IMG/VR virus record: IMGVR_UViG_3300025070_000036
Location: 1-58,245 of that record
Source of the DNA: a virus
Strand: one strand, 5' to 3'
DNA: 58,245 bases
Part shown: one piece after another, positions 22,900 to 31,260 of the stretch
Layout: every line of letters starts with the position of its first letter
Numbering within the stretch: position 1 is the stretch's first letter
Translations under genes and position numbers: made by a program
The notes under the pieces: generated by a model
What the model was told of the DNA's origin: nothing
Seen by the model: only the letters and a program-made list of their open reading frames with translations
The model's database searches: none

Positions 22900-23964
22900 A
22901 TGACTATGGTATACACAAATTTTAAATCTTTCGCGGAAGTGGAGGCACACTACGACAGTATCAAACCACTGGTATCAAAGTGTCACCCACGCGAACAAGA
23001 CATTCGACCCATCGGAGATCGCAAACGAAAACACGAACGTATTAAAAAGATCAATCGTAATTGCTACGTGATGATGGACGGGTACTACAGCGGTGATGAT
23101 GTGTTTCGTTGGTGGTTTCTTAATAAAGACACCGCGATAAACATAACCGAGAAAGAGCTTATTAGGTTAGCTCCTATCGTGTGGCGTAGACACAAGGACG
23201 GTACAGAAACTGTCAAGTTTCGTAATGGTACAGGCCAAGGTCTACACAATGGTAGGTACTCGTTCATAAGACGTAATACACCTAGTGGTATGTACTTTAA
23301 TATATCCAATGGTAAACAGTTTGTTAATGGAGTGTATCTCGCAAAAGGTAGCTCAATCACCAAAGATGATTACACCAGAAAACCTGACGATAGTGGTTAT
23401 GGAAGTTGGTGGCAATCTTACGTGAAGGAATGTACATACCGTGATGATGGGTGTGCTGTTACGTTTAAACTGGTAAAAGTAGATGGTCGAATTGCGCCAG
23501 ATTGGGAAGTAGTAACTGGCGGTAAGCCGTTACCCAAACCACCTAGACAAGTAGTGGACAAGAAAGCAAAGGCTTCTTTGAAAGATCACATAGTTAAGTT
23601 CCGTGAATGGGGTATGACTATGTATCCGATGTTACCAAAAGATACGTACGAGTACGAACAACGTATGCGTAACGAGACCAAAGAATACGTAGCGGATAGA
23701 ATGGGTAACCCTCATTACTATGCTTGGAGTTTACTAAGTATCTTTCTTGATCACCCTACAATCACACGCGAGATTGTAAAAGATGAACAACACCCACTAC
23801 GTCTGCACTTAGCGTATGGTATATTATCAGATTACATGGAGCATACCCTACGTATGGGTGAAGAACAGGGCTTAGACGACAAAGAGATACAGGCAAGAAT
23901 AATGTCTGCATTCAACCATAAAATCAATCGCACATGCGGTTTCTTATCAACAGTGAAAGGTTAA
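22900..23964 (+). CDS. Early protein of unknown function, 354 residues
   Basis: The ATG at 22,900 follows GGAG after the palindrome. The protein is basic and aromatic (NRNCYVMMDGYYSGDDVFRW), with a helical, charged C-terminal half (YEQRMRNETKEYVADRMGN, YGILSDYMEHTLRMGEE). I recognise no domain. It forms a pair with the 307-residue protein that starts four bases after its stop; both have basic, mixed alpha/beta character. A shared role is likely but unidentified. Confidence 0.65.
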   Translation: MTMVYTNFKSFAEVEAHYDSIKPLVSKCHPREQDIRPIGDRKRKHERIKKINRNCYVMMDGYYSGDDVFRWWFLNKDTAINITEKELIRLAPIVWRRHKDGTETVKFRNGTGQGLHNGRYSFIRRNTPSGMYFNISNGKQFVNGVYLAKGSSITKDDYTRKPDDSGYGSWWQSYVKECTYRDDGCAVTFKLVKVDGRIAPDWEVVTGGKPLPKPPRQVVDKKAKASLKDHIVKFREWGMTMYPMLPKDTYEYEQRMRNETKEYVADRMGNPHYYAWSLLSIFLDHPTITREIVKDEQHPLRLHLAYGILSDYMEHTLRMGEEQGLDDKEIQARIMSAFNHKINRTCGFLSTVKG

Positions 23965-23968
23965 AACA

Positions 23969-24892
23969 ATGGGTTATAAACATAAGACAGTAGCGGAAGC
24001 TACAGTGGAGAGTGAAGAGTACGTCGAACGTTCGCGTAGGTATAATCAGCCTACTCAGGGAAAACCAGAACTTGTAGAATTTCGAACGGCTATCGAGAAC
24101 AACCACATCAAGACTATGCACCGTACTGCAAACACAGCATACGTATACATTGAAGGTGAACAGATGGTGCTTGGTTGGATTGGCTATGGAGACTTTCAGT
24201 CTACAATAAGTGGTGCTGATAAGTATGTAGTATATGCAAGAAACATACGTAACATGCGACACGTCGAAGGGACAGATGAATACTTCATGCGTTCAGCACT
24301 ACGTTTAGATAAAGCTATCAAGAACTGTAAGGCCAACTTGATACGGTATACCTCGGAGGAAACGGGTTGTGCATTGGCAAGGCAACCCAAACGAGATTTT
24401 GCAAGGTTATCCCGTGAAGCTGATGAAGCGTACATGGAGGTGCGACGAAACATTGGGTTGGTAGATAGGACAAATACCGAACTGGGTTTGGAGCTTATAA
24501 CATTAGTAAAAAATGGTTACGTGTTCAGACAACCAGAGCTTCACGAGAACATAAGTAAGCTATCGCACTTGAAAGATCAGTACAACAAACACTCAAGAAA
24601 CAACCCACGCCCTATGGACTTTGTGCGTATATACAAAAACCCACGCGAAGAGTTACGTGCTGACGTAGTAAAACTTGTTAACGTGAATGCGTATACCTCA
24701 TGGTCTGATAACAAACCGGTAGCGGATAGGGTATCGGGTAAAGATATGTACCTCGCGGAAACACTACCCGAAAGTATCTTAGGTAAGATTGCAGTTATGG
24801 CTATGTGTGAAGACGGGCAGTTTGTTGAAGACGTTGGCTACAAGGTTGACGACACTATGTTCTACTTCTACCCAGAAGAACCTACTACGTGA
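23969..24892 (+). CDS. Early protein of unknown function, 307 residues
   Basis: The product has a beta-containing N-terminal part (YVYIEGEQMVLGWIGYGDFQ), a helical middle (ALRLDKAIKNCKANLIRYTS) and an acidic C-terminus. No known motif is visible. It is co-transcribed with the 354-residue protein and overlaps the next gene by four bases. Nothing in the sequence indicates an enzyme. Confidence 0.65.
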   Translation: MGYKHKTVAEATVESEEYVERSRRYNQPTQGKPELVEFRTAIENNHIKTMHRTANTAYVYIEGEQMVLGWIGYGDFQSTISGADKYVVYARNIRNMRHVEGTDEYFMRSALRLDKAIKNCKANLIRYTSEETGCALARQPKRDFARLSREADEAYMEVRRNIGLVDRTNTELGLELITLVKNGYVFRQPELHENISKLSHLKDQYNKHSRNNPRPMDFVRIYKNPREELRADVVKLVNVNAYTSWSDNKPVADRVSGKDMYLAETLPESILGKIAVMAMCEDGQFVEDVGYKVDDTMFYFYPEEPTT

Positions 24893-25140
24893 GTGTGCTT
24901 GGCGATATAACGTATCACGTACAGATACATAAGCATACTAAACACGTCAATGTATCATCAATAGGTATCGACAGGGTTGACTCGGATGTTTTGCATCACT
25001 ACAATTCTGTAGACGAGCTACCCGAATGGATACAAACTAAGCTGTCGATGCTTATGATGTTAGACCTACCACCTCCACTAAACGATGTGGATGGTGTGGG
25101 TAGTAGGCTAGGCCAGTACACTTACTGGATATATAAATAA
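24889..25140 (+). CDS. Small early protein, GTG start
   Basis: Translation probably starts at the GTG at 24,889, overlapping the previous TGA as GTGA. The 83-residue product (YHVQIHKHTKHVNVSSIGID, then EWIQTKLSMLMML) is His and Val rich at the N-terminus. No family is recognised. The palindrome copy 10 begins four bases after its stop. Confidence 0.5.
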   Translation: MSVLGDITYHVQIHKHTKHVNVSSIGIDRVDSDVLHHYNSVDELPEWIQTKLSMLMMLDLPPPLNDVDGVGSRLGQYTYWIYK

Positions 25141-25143
25141 CCT

Positions 25144-25161
25144 TTCGGGCAACTGCCCGAA
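25144..25161. repeat. 18-bp palindrome, copy 10
   Basis: TTCGGGCAACTGCCCGAA, followed by ACTGGTATCAACGGAGAAT and the ATG at 25,185. ACTGGTATCAA is the reverse complement of the TTGATACCAGT flank of copies 2 and 4. Confidence 0.9.
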
Positions 25162-25184
25162 ACTGGTATCAACGGAGAATTACT

Positions 25185-25523
25185 ATGACCCCAGAAGCAA
25201 AAGTTAAAAAGACCGCTGTAAAACATCTGAAAGATATAGGTGCTTACTATTTCTTTCCTGCCACTGGTGGCTACGGCAAAAGCGGTGTACCCGACATCAT
25301 AGCATGTTACCAAGGATTATTCTTTGGACTTGAATGCAAAGCAGGCAAGAATACGCCTACACCTCTGCAAGAGAAAAACTTGAAAGAGATCAACGAAGCA
25401 GGTGGGTTTGACTTAGTCGTACACGAAGAAAACGTACACCAACTGTCTCTGCAAATGGATAAATGGGTAACTATCTGTAACAATACCAACGTAATACCCC
25501 AAGCTGTGAGTGGGCGCGATTGA
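25185..25523 (+). CDS. VRR-NUC type nuclease
   Basis: The 112-residue protein shows the compact VRR-NUC fold of the PD-(D/E)xK superfamily. An N-terminal helix EAKVKKTAVKHLKDIGAYYF is followed by GVPD at 34-37 and ECK at 50-52 as the metal-binding residues, then TPLQ. Phage members are stand-alone nucleases thought to act on branched DNA. GGAG precedes the ATG. The size is normal for stand-alone phage versions. Confidence 0.85.
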   Translation: MTPEAKVKKTAVKHLKDIGAYYFFPATGGYGKSGVPDIIACYQGLFFGLECKAGKNTPTPLQEKNLKEINEAGGFDLVVHEENVHQLSLQMDKWVTICNNTNVIPQAVSGRD

Positions 25524-25614
25524 CATAGTTCGCATAAACCTCAGCAGTATGGGCAGGACACTCCAATTTCTGTTTGTAATTCAGCAGAAACCTTTCAAGA
25601 CCTGTGACCATACC

Positions 25615-25637
25615 GACTAGGCCACGTACGGCTAGTC
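25615..25637. other. Hairpin in 157-bp gap
   Basis: GACTAG-CC and GG-CTAGTC can pair around ACGTAC, with one bulged G at 25,621. It lies between the VRR-NUC stop and the next start codon. No U-run follows, so it is not a standard terminator; a leader structure or protein site is possible. Confidence 0.4.
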
Positions 25638-25680
25638 CTATACTCTGCGTATGGGCATTAAATTAAAGGAGATCACATAC

Positions 25681-25866
25681 ATGACGCGTGAAGAAGCCGA
25701 AGACAACTATCGAATAAAGTGGGAGAAACAAATAAAAAAAGATATGGCAGATAACTCTGCACTACGTGCGAGACAAAGACCTATTAGACCCCTCGGTGCA
25801 AGCCAAGAAGGTGGGTCTAAAGGAGGCAAAGCAAATAAGAAAAGACCTTATGTCTCTATCCGTTAG
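25681..25866 (+). CDS. Small basic early protein
   Basis: I chose the ATG at 25,681, nine bases after AGGAG; an upstream ATG at 25,651 has no ribosome binding site. The 61-residue product starts with a charged helix (MTREEAEDNYRIKWEKQIKK) and ends with a Gly/Lys-rich tail (GGSKGGKANKKRPYVSIR). It overlaps the next gene by 17 bases. No domain is recognised. Confidence 0.5.
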   Translation: MTREEAEDNYRIKWEKQIKKDMADNSALRARQRPIRPLGASQEGGSKGGKANKKRPYVSIR

Positions 25867-26035
25867 TCACTGCCCTCACTGTGTTAGGAAGTTAGAAGTA
25901 ATAGATTCACGTCCACACTTTGCTTATGGCTTTCCAACAGTAAGACGTAGGCGTGCGTGTACTAAATGTGATTTTAAAATAACAACCATAGAGTTACCGA
26001 TAGAACTAGGTAACGAAATCTTTGAAGATGAATAG
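25850..26035 (+). CDS. NrdR-like zinc-ribbon miniprotein
   Basis: The 61-residue product contains CPHC at residues 8-11, EVIDSRPHF near 16-24 and VRRRRACTKCDFKITTIE at 31-48. This closely follows the N-terminal zinc ribbon of NrdR, the bacterial repressor of ribonucleotide reductase genes (VIDSR, RRRR and a second CxxC before FTT). The NrdR ATP-cone domain is absent. It may bind NrdR-type sites or act as a decoy; that is inference. The ATG at 25,850 overlaps the previous gene; a longer N-terminal form is possible. Confidence 0.6.
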   Translation: MSLSVSHCPHCVRKLEVIDSRPHFAYGFPTVRRRRACTKCDFKITTIELPIELGNEIFEDE

Positions 26036-26044
26036 GAGAACAAC

Positions 26045-26473
26045 ATGAAAAAATCAAAAGCAGATAAAATCTGGGCTTATAAAATAGCAAACCCATCAGC
26101 TACAAACAGAGAGGTAGCTAACGCATCTGGTGCGCACGTTACGTATGTTGCATCGCTTATGCGTAAGACAGGTACGCCCAAAGAAATACTGGAAGCACCA
26201 AAGTCGCCTAAACGTGGTGACATCTTAGACACTGCTAAAGAATACGTGACTAAAGATCGTGCATCTGATCACGGGGATATGGAAGATAACTTTGAGATGA
26301 TTGCAGATTTTTGGTCAACGTATTTAGATAGGCGTATAGTGGCATATGACGTGGGTGCTATGATGGCGTTATTAAAAGTAGCGCGTATTAGATCAAACCC
26401 TAAACACCCTGACAACTGGGTCGATGGTGCAGGGTACATGGCATGTGGTGGTGAGATTGCAGGTAAACGCTAA
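26045..26473 (+). CDS. HTH plus DUF6378-like protein
   Basis: Residues 1-45 look like a small helix-turn-helix (NPSATNREVANASGAHVTYV). The rest (DTAKEYVTKDRASDHGDMED, then NFEMIADFW and MMALLKVARIRSNPKHPDNW) matches a phage domain I know as DUF6378, an all-helical domain with a conserved DNWVDGAGY-type end. Some all-helical phage proteins of this shape are nucleotide pyrophosphatases, but no catalytic set is certain here. GGAG precedes the ATG and polymerase follows three bases later. Confidence 0.65.
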   Translation: MKKSKADKIWAYKIANPSATNREVANASGAHVTYVASLMRKTGTPKEILEAPKSPKRGDILDTAKEYVTKDRASDHGDMEDNFEMIADFWSTYLDRRIVAYDVGAMMALLKVARIRSNPKHPDNWVDGAGYMACGGEIAGKR

Positions 26474-26475
26474 AC

Positions 26476-28305
26476 ATGGATTTAATCACACTGGATTTTG
26501 AAACCTATTACGATAAAGATTATTCTTTAAGTAAGATAACTACTGAAGCTTATGTCCGTGACCCTCGTTTTGAGACCGTGGGCGTAAGCGTAAGACTTAA
26601 CAACGGAAAAACGGAGTGGGCTAGTGGTACGCATGAACAGATCAAGAAATACCTCAACACGTTCCCTTGGGATACGTCTATGTTACTTTGTCATAACACT
26701 ATGTTCGATGGTGCTATTCTTGATTGGCGTTATAATATTCGCCCTCGCATGTATACCGATACTTTGTGTATTGCCCGTGCTTTACACGGGGTGGAAGCTC
26801 GTTCAAACCTCGCATCGCTTGCTGAAAGGTATAAGATCGGTAAGAAGGGGACAGAAGTTCTCGACGCACTCGGAAAGCAACGTGCAGATTTTACACCCGA
26901 AGAACTAAGTGCGTACGGGGATTACTGTATCAATGATGTAGAGTTAACCTATAAGCTGTTTAGTATAATGGCACGTAACTTTCCCAAATCTGAATTACGT
27001 TTGATTGACCTGACACTACGCATGTTTACACAACCAACGTTAGAGTTAGATGATGACCTACTAATATCACACCTTAGTGACGTTAAAGCACGTAAGGATA
27101 AGTTGTTAGTAGATGCAGGTATTGATGATAAAAAAGACCTGATGTCCAACCCCAAGTTCGCTGAACTACTTAAAGGGCTTGGCGTAGAACCTCCCATGAA
27201 AATAAGCGCAACCACAGGTAAAGAGACACATGCGTTTGCAAAGTCAGACGAAGGATTTAAAGCATTACTCGAACACGAAAACCCAAAGGTAAAGTCTTTA
27301 GTAGAAGCACGTCTGGGTAACAAGTCTAGTCTTGAAGAGACACGTACACAGAGGTTTATAGACATATCCCAGCGTGGGCTTCTACCCGTACCTGTAAAAT
27401 ATTATGCCGCGCACACCGGACGTTGGGGTGGTTCAGATAAGATCAATCTACAAAACCTACCTAGCCGTGGTGCGAATGGTAAGAAGTTAAAGAGTAGTAT
27501 AGTAGCACCCGAAGGACACACGCTGATTGATTGCGATAGTTCTCAGATCGAAGCTCGCGTGCTTGCATGGTTGGCAGGGCAAACCGATTTAGTTGCACAG
27601 TTCGCGGCAGGTGAAGACGTGTACAAATATATGGCGTCTAGCATATACTCAGTTTCAGTTAAGAACGTTACCAAAGATCAAAGGTTTGTGGGTAAGACTA
27701 CAATTCTGGGTGCAGGGTACGGCATGGGGGCTGTAAAGTTCCAAGCGCAGTTACAAGGGTTTGGTGTTTACATTGAGCTTGATGAAGCACGCCGTATCAT
27801 AGAAATATATCGTGGCACTAATGGAGCTATAAGCCAGTTATGGCGTGACGCTAACAACATGGTGCAGTACATGGCACGCGGAGATAGCATACAGTTTGGC
27901 AAAGAAGGTGTCTTGCAAGTAGACGCACGCAAGAACGCTATCATTTTACCTAATGGTCTACCTATGTTTTATCATGGCTTGGCGGCTGAACGCGGAGAGC
28001 GCGGGTATGAGTATACATACCGAACAAGAAAAGGCCCGAACCGTATATACGGGGGTAAGGTTGTGGAGAACGTATGCCAAGCTATAGCTCGCTGTATCAT
28101 AGGGCATCAAATGATACTCCTTGCCAAGAGGTACAAGGCTGTGTTAACTGTACATGACTCGATTATTACCTGTGTTCCTGACGAAGAGTTGGTTGAAGCA
28201 CAAGCGTACATGGAAGAGTGTATGAGCCAAACGCCTGATTGGGCAAAAGGTTTACCTATAACCTGTGAGAGTGGCACAGGCAAATCATATGGAGAATGTG
28301 AGTGA
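26476..28305 (+). CDS. Family A DNA polymerase with 3'-5' exonuclease
   Basis: The exonuclease domain carries D7 and E9 in TLDFETYY, HNTMFDGAILDW near residue 74 and YCINDVELTYKLF near 151. The polymerase domain shows motif A DCDSSQIEARVLAWLAGQ near 351, motif B KTTILGAGYGMGAVKF near 405 and motif C VHDSI near 558. The 609-residue length fits phage replicative PolA without a 5' nuclease domain. Motif C has Ser after HD, where Glu is usual in PolI. It replicates the phage genome with the primase-helicase encoded downstream. Confidence 0.92.
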   Translation: MDLITLDFETYYDKDYSLSKITTEAYVRDPRFETVGVSVRLNNGKTEWASGTHEQIKKYLNTFPWDTSMLLCHNTMFDGAILDWRYNIRPRMYTDTLCIARALHGVEARSNLASLAERYKIGKKGTEVLDALGKQRADFTPEELSAYGDYCINDVELTYKLFSIMARNFPKSELRLIDLTLRMFTQPTLELDDDLLISHLSDVKARKDKLLVDAGIDDKKDLMSNPKFAELLKGLGVEPPMKISATTGKETHAFAKSDEGFKALLEHENPKVKSLVEARLGNKSSLEETRTQRFIDISQRGLLPVPVKYYAAHTGRWGGSDKINLQNLPSRGANGKKLKSSIVAPEGHTLIDCDSSQIEARVLAWLAGQTDLVAQFAAGEDVYKYMASSIYSVSVKNVTKDQRFVGKTTILGAGYGMGAVKFQAQLQGFGVYIELDEARRIIEIYRGTNGAISQLWRDANNMVQYMARGDSIQFGKEGVLQVDARKNAIILPNGLPMFYHGLAAERGERGYEYTYRTRKGPNRIYGGKVVENVCQAIARCIIGHQMILLAKRYKAVLTVHDSIITCVPDEELVEAQAYMEECMSQTPDWAKGLPITCESGTGKSYGECE

Positions 28306-28970
28306 CAAAAGTAGCACCGTGGTCTTTCAGTAAGATTAAAGCATTTGAGCAATGCCCCAAGCAATTCTACCATGACAAGATACTCAAAGAGTTCCCGTTT
28401 AAAGAGACAGATGCTACCCTGTATGGAACAGCTTTTCACAAAGCCGCAGAAGATTTTATTGGTAAGGACACTCCTCTACCTAAGAAGTTTAGCTTTGCGG
28501 AAGAGGCACTGGTATCGCTGAAAAACCGCACAGGCGAAAAACTATGCGAAATAAAACTAGGTATAAACTCTGATTTAGAAGCATGTGATTTCTACGCCAA
28601 AGATGTTTGGTTTCGTGGTATCGCTGACTTAGTTATACTGGACGGTGATCTCGCATGGGTAGTAGATTACAAGACAGGCAAGTCTTCTAAGTATGCAGAC
28701 AAAGGACAGCTAGAGTTAATGGCGTTGGGTTTGTTTGCTAAGTACCCCCAAATTAAGACTGTACGTGCAGGGTTATTTTTTGTTGTATGTAATGACTTGG
28801 TAAAAGACACATACATGGAGTATGATAGCCATAAGCTGTGGGGGAAATGGTTAAGTAAGTACGACCAGATGAAGGCCGCGGCTGAAAACGATGTGTGGAA
28901 CGCACGGCCTAACGGCTTATGCAGACGACACTGCCCTGTAATTGAATGTGTTCACAATGGAGCAAATTAA
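28302..28970 (+). CDS. Cas4/RecB-like nuclease with probable Fe-S cluster
   Basis: The GTG start overlaps the polymerase stop as GTGA. Residues 7-27 (WSFSKIKAFEQCPKQFYHDK) form the start of the RecB/Cas4 domain with C18. The metal site is seen in RGIADLVI near 108 and DYKTGK near 123. C207, C211 and C216 in GLCRRHCPVIECVHNG complete a four-Cys set, as in the iron-sulphur cluster of Cas4 and AddB nucleases. It likely trims DNA ends during recombination or replication. No other CRISPR gene or array is present. Confidence 0.82.
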   Translation: MTKVAPWSFSKIKAFEQCPKQFYHDKILKEFPFKETDATLYGTAFHKAAEDFIGKDTPLPKKFSFAEEALVSLKNRTGEKLCEIKLGINSDLEACDFYAKDVWFRGIADLVILDGDLAWVVDYKTGKSSKYADKGQLELMALGLFAKYPQIKTVRAGLFFVVCNDLVKDTYMEYDSHKLWGKWLSKYDQMKAAAENDVWNARPNGLCRRHCPVIECVHNGAN

Positions 28971-29242
28971 TGCCATATAAAAATCCCAAAGATCGTAAGA
29001 AACAAAAGAATGCACCTGTAGGTAGTAAGGCGTTTGAGGCACGTATGGAACGGCAACGCGCCAGACGTAAGGTAGATAAGAATGGTGTAGATAAAAACAA
29101 AAACGGTAAAGCCGACAAACGTGAAGGTAAAGATGTTAGTCACAAGAAAGCCTTGTCCAAGGGTGGGTCTAACAAAGATGGTATACGTATAGAAAGTTCA
29201 AGTAAGAACCGCGCACGTAACTATAAAAAGAAGAAAAAATAG
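28970..29242 (+). CDS. Small basic HNH-like protein with EF-hand-like loop
   Basis: The ATG overlaps the nuclease stop as TAATG. Residues 1-35 are strongly basic. Residues 41-52 (DKNKNGKADKRE) fit the spacing of a calcium EF-hand loop. DVSHKKALSKGGSNKDG (55-71) followed by SSKNRARN resembles the core of small HNH nucleases, although only one His is clear. I know this as a phage family often labelled HNH-like. Catalysis is unproven. It ends in a run of lysines. Confidence 0.6.
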   Translation: MPYKNPKDRKKQKNAPVGSKAFEARMERQRARRKVDKNGVDKNKNGKADKREGKDVSHKKALSKGGSNKDGIRIESSSKNRARNYKKKKK

Positions 29243-29260
29243 TTCGGGCAACTGCCCGAA
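29243..29260. repeat. 18-bp palindrome, copy 11
   Basis: TTCGGGCAACTGCCCGAA starts directly after the TAG of the HNH-like gene, is followed by AGGAG, and ends 11 bases before the GTG at 29,272. It is the last copy in the window. Confidence 0.9.
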
Positions 29261-29271
29261 AGGAGAACTAA

Positions 29272-30807
29272 GTGCGAATTATAGAAGACAAGGCGTTGCT
29301 ATTAAAGCTACGCAATCCAAACCGTGTCACTAAAACAGTCCCAAAGAGTAAAGCTGTACGCGATAACGAAGTGTTAGTTAATTGGGGTATCGACGAGATG
29401 CACGCACTGCACGCACTTAATATTGATGTGCCTTCCCCCATACATGGACAATATACTTGGACGGGTAAGTATGATCCGTTTGCCCACCAAAAGAAAACAG
29501 CCGCGTTCTTAACTATGAACCGGAAAGGTTTTTGCTTCAACGAACAGGGTACAGGTAAAACGGCTAGTGCTATCTGGGCTACGGATTATCTGATGAAACA
29601 GGGCAAGATAAAACGTGCTTTGGTTATATGCCCACTGTCTATTATGGATTCAGCATGGCGTGAAGATTTATTTACTTTTGCACCGCACCGCACTGTGGAT
29701 ATAGCGCATGGTGTATCAAAGAAACGTAAAGCCATCATAGGGCAAGGCGCGGACTTTGTTATAATAAACTATGATGGAGTAGAGATTGTATCGGAAGAGA
29801 TAGCCAAAGGCGGTTTTGATTTAATTATTGTAGACGAAGCAACGCACTACAAGAACGCTCAGTCTAAACGTTGGAAAATATTAAACAAACTCGTTAATGA
29901 AGATACATGGCTGTGGATGATGACTGGTACACCTGCCGCACAATCTCCGTTAGATGCGTACGGATTGGCAAAACTTATTGACCCTACGACTGTACCGAGG
30001 TTCTTTGGTTCGTTTCGTGATATGGTCATGCGTAAGATAACTCAGTTTAGGTGGGTGGTTAAACCTGAAGCTACTGACCTTGTGTTTAACGTGTTACAAC
30101 CTGCCATAAGATTTACAAAGGAAGAGTGTCTTGACCTTCCTGACATGACATATGTGAAGCGTAAGGTAGAGTTAACAAGACAACAACAGAAATACTACAA
30201 CATGTTGAAGAAAAAACTCACAATGAAGATACAAGAAGATGAAGTATCTGCAGTTAACGCCGCTGTTGTTATGAACAAGTTATTACAAATATCAGCAGGG
30301 GCTGTATACACCGATGAAGGTGATACCTTAGAGTTTGATATAAAGCATAGGTATAAGGTGTTACGAGAAGTAATAGACGAAAGTAGCCAAAAAGTGCTTG
30401 TTTTCGTACCTTTCAAACATACCATTGACATACTAACAGATAAGTTACGTAGTGACGGGATTACTACTGACGTTATTCGTGGCGATGTACCTGTAGCTAA
30501 ACGCACAGACATATTTAAACGGTTTCAAACAACGAGCGACCCAAGAGTTTTAGTTATACAACCGCAGTCTGCGGCACATGGTGTTACGTTAACAGCAGCT
30601 AACACAGTAGTCTGGTGGGGGCCAACGCCTTCGTTAGAAACTTATGCTCAAGCAAACGCACGGGTTCATAGGTCTGGACAGAAGCATCCCTGTACTGTTG
30701 TACAGTTGCAAGGTTCTGCCGCGGAAAAGCGTGTTTACGCACTTCTTGACAATAGAATTGATGTACACACAAAAATGATAGATTTATACAAAGAACTACT
30801 TGACTAG
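29272..30807 (+). CDS. SNF2-type helicase/ATPase
   Basis: The GTG start is preceded by AGGAG. The 511-residue protein has motif I EQGTGKT at 91-97, motif II DEAT near 188, motif III MMTGTPA near 219 and motif VI QANARVHRSGQ near 461. This is the order of the SNF2/superfamily 2 group; the RSGQ end of motif VI is characteristic of SNF2 proteins. Such phage enzymes translocate on duplex DNA and are linked to recombination or replication restart. It lies among nuclease and polymerase genes. Confidence 0.88.
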   Translation: MRIIEDKALLLKLRNPNRVTKTVPKSKAVRDNEVLVNWGIDEMHALHALNIDVPSPIHGQYTWTGKYDPFAHQKKTAAFLTMNRKGFCFNEQGTGKTASAIWATDYLMKQGKIKRALVICPLSIMDSAWREDLFTFAPHRTVDIAHGVSKKRKAIIGQGADFVIINYDGVEIVSEEIAKGGFDLIIVDEATHYKNAQSKRWKILNKLVNEDTWLWMMTGTPAAQSPLDAYGLAKLIDPTTVPRFFGSFRDMVMRKITQFRWVVKPEATDLVFNVLQPAIRFTKEECLDLPDMTYVKRKVELTRQQQKYYNMLKKKLTMKIQEDEVSAVNAAVVMNKLLQISAGAVYTDEGDTLEFDIKHRYKVLREVIDESSQKVLVFVPFKHTIDILTDKLRSDGITTDVIRGDVPVAKRTDIFKRFQTTSDPRVLVIQPQSAAHGVTLTAANTVVWWGPTPSLETYAQANARVHRSGQKHPCTVVQLQGSAAEKRVYALLDNRIDVHTKMIDLYKELLD

Positions 30808-30858
30808 CGTATTACTAGGTACTAAAGTGTAATTCTCGTTAGAGCAGGAGAACATAAA

Positions 30859-31260
30859 ATGAGTGATAACACCGAAGTCCCTGCAGACAAACTTACTAAG
30901 GCTTATATAAAGATAAGAGCAGAAAGAGCCTTACTGTCTGCAGATTACAAAGAAAAAGATGGAAAGTTGGTACGCCAACTAGACACTTTGAAGAAAGCGT
31001 TACTAGATTATTGCGATGCACATAATGTAGAAAGCGTAAGAACCTCTGAAGGTTTGTTTTTTAGGTCTACTAAAACAAAATATTGGACTGGAGATTGGGA
31101 ATCCATGTACTCGTTCATAAAAGAACATGACATGCCCGAATTTTTGGATCGTCGTTTGAACCAGACTAATGTAAAACAGTTCTTGGAGGAAAATCCTGAC
31201 GTGATGCCGAAAGGTCTTAACGTCGATACAGAACATGTAATATCAGTTAGGAAAAAATGA
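30859..31260 (+). CDS. Hypothetical early protein, 133 residues
   Basis: The N-terminal half is a long charged helix (ADKLTKAYIKIRAERALLSA, KLVRQLDTLKKALLDYCDAH). The C-terminal half is mixed (SEGLFFRSTKTKYWTGDWES, FLDRRLNQTNVKQFLEENPD). This helix-then-beta plan is seen in small phage recombination accessory proteins, but I cannot name a family. AGGAG lies nine bases before the ATG. It precedes an HTH protein and the SSB-like gene. Confidence 0.6.
   Translation: MSDNTEVPADKLTKAYIKIRAERALLSADYKEKDGKLVRQLDTLKKALLDYCDAHNVESVRTSEGLFFRSTKTKYWTGDWESMYSFIKEHDMPEFLDRRLNQTNVKQFLEENPDVMPKGLNVDTEHVISVRKK

Noticed and set aside
25545-25590. Promoter starting at TTGACA near 25,528
   Set aside because: No acceptable -10 box lies 16-18 bases downstream; the nearest A/T-like hexamer is too far away.
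25560-25680. tRNA gene in the gap
   Set aside because: The hairpin and flanks cannot be folded into a cloverleaf with an anticodon arm and T-arm consensus.
28302-28970. Plain RecB-type nuclease without metal cluster
   Set aside because: C18 together with C207, C211 and C216 gives the full four-Cys set, so an iron-sulphur nuclease is the better reading.
15972-29260. CRISPR array
   Set aside because: The repeats are palindromes spaced from about 110 bases to over 4 kb apart, placed at gene starts. There are no regular spacers and no cas1/cas2; the Cas4-like nuclease alone does not indicate CRISPR.
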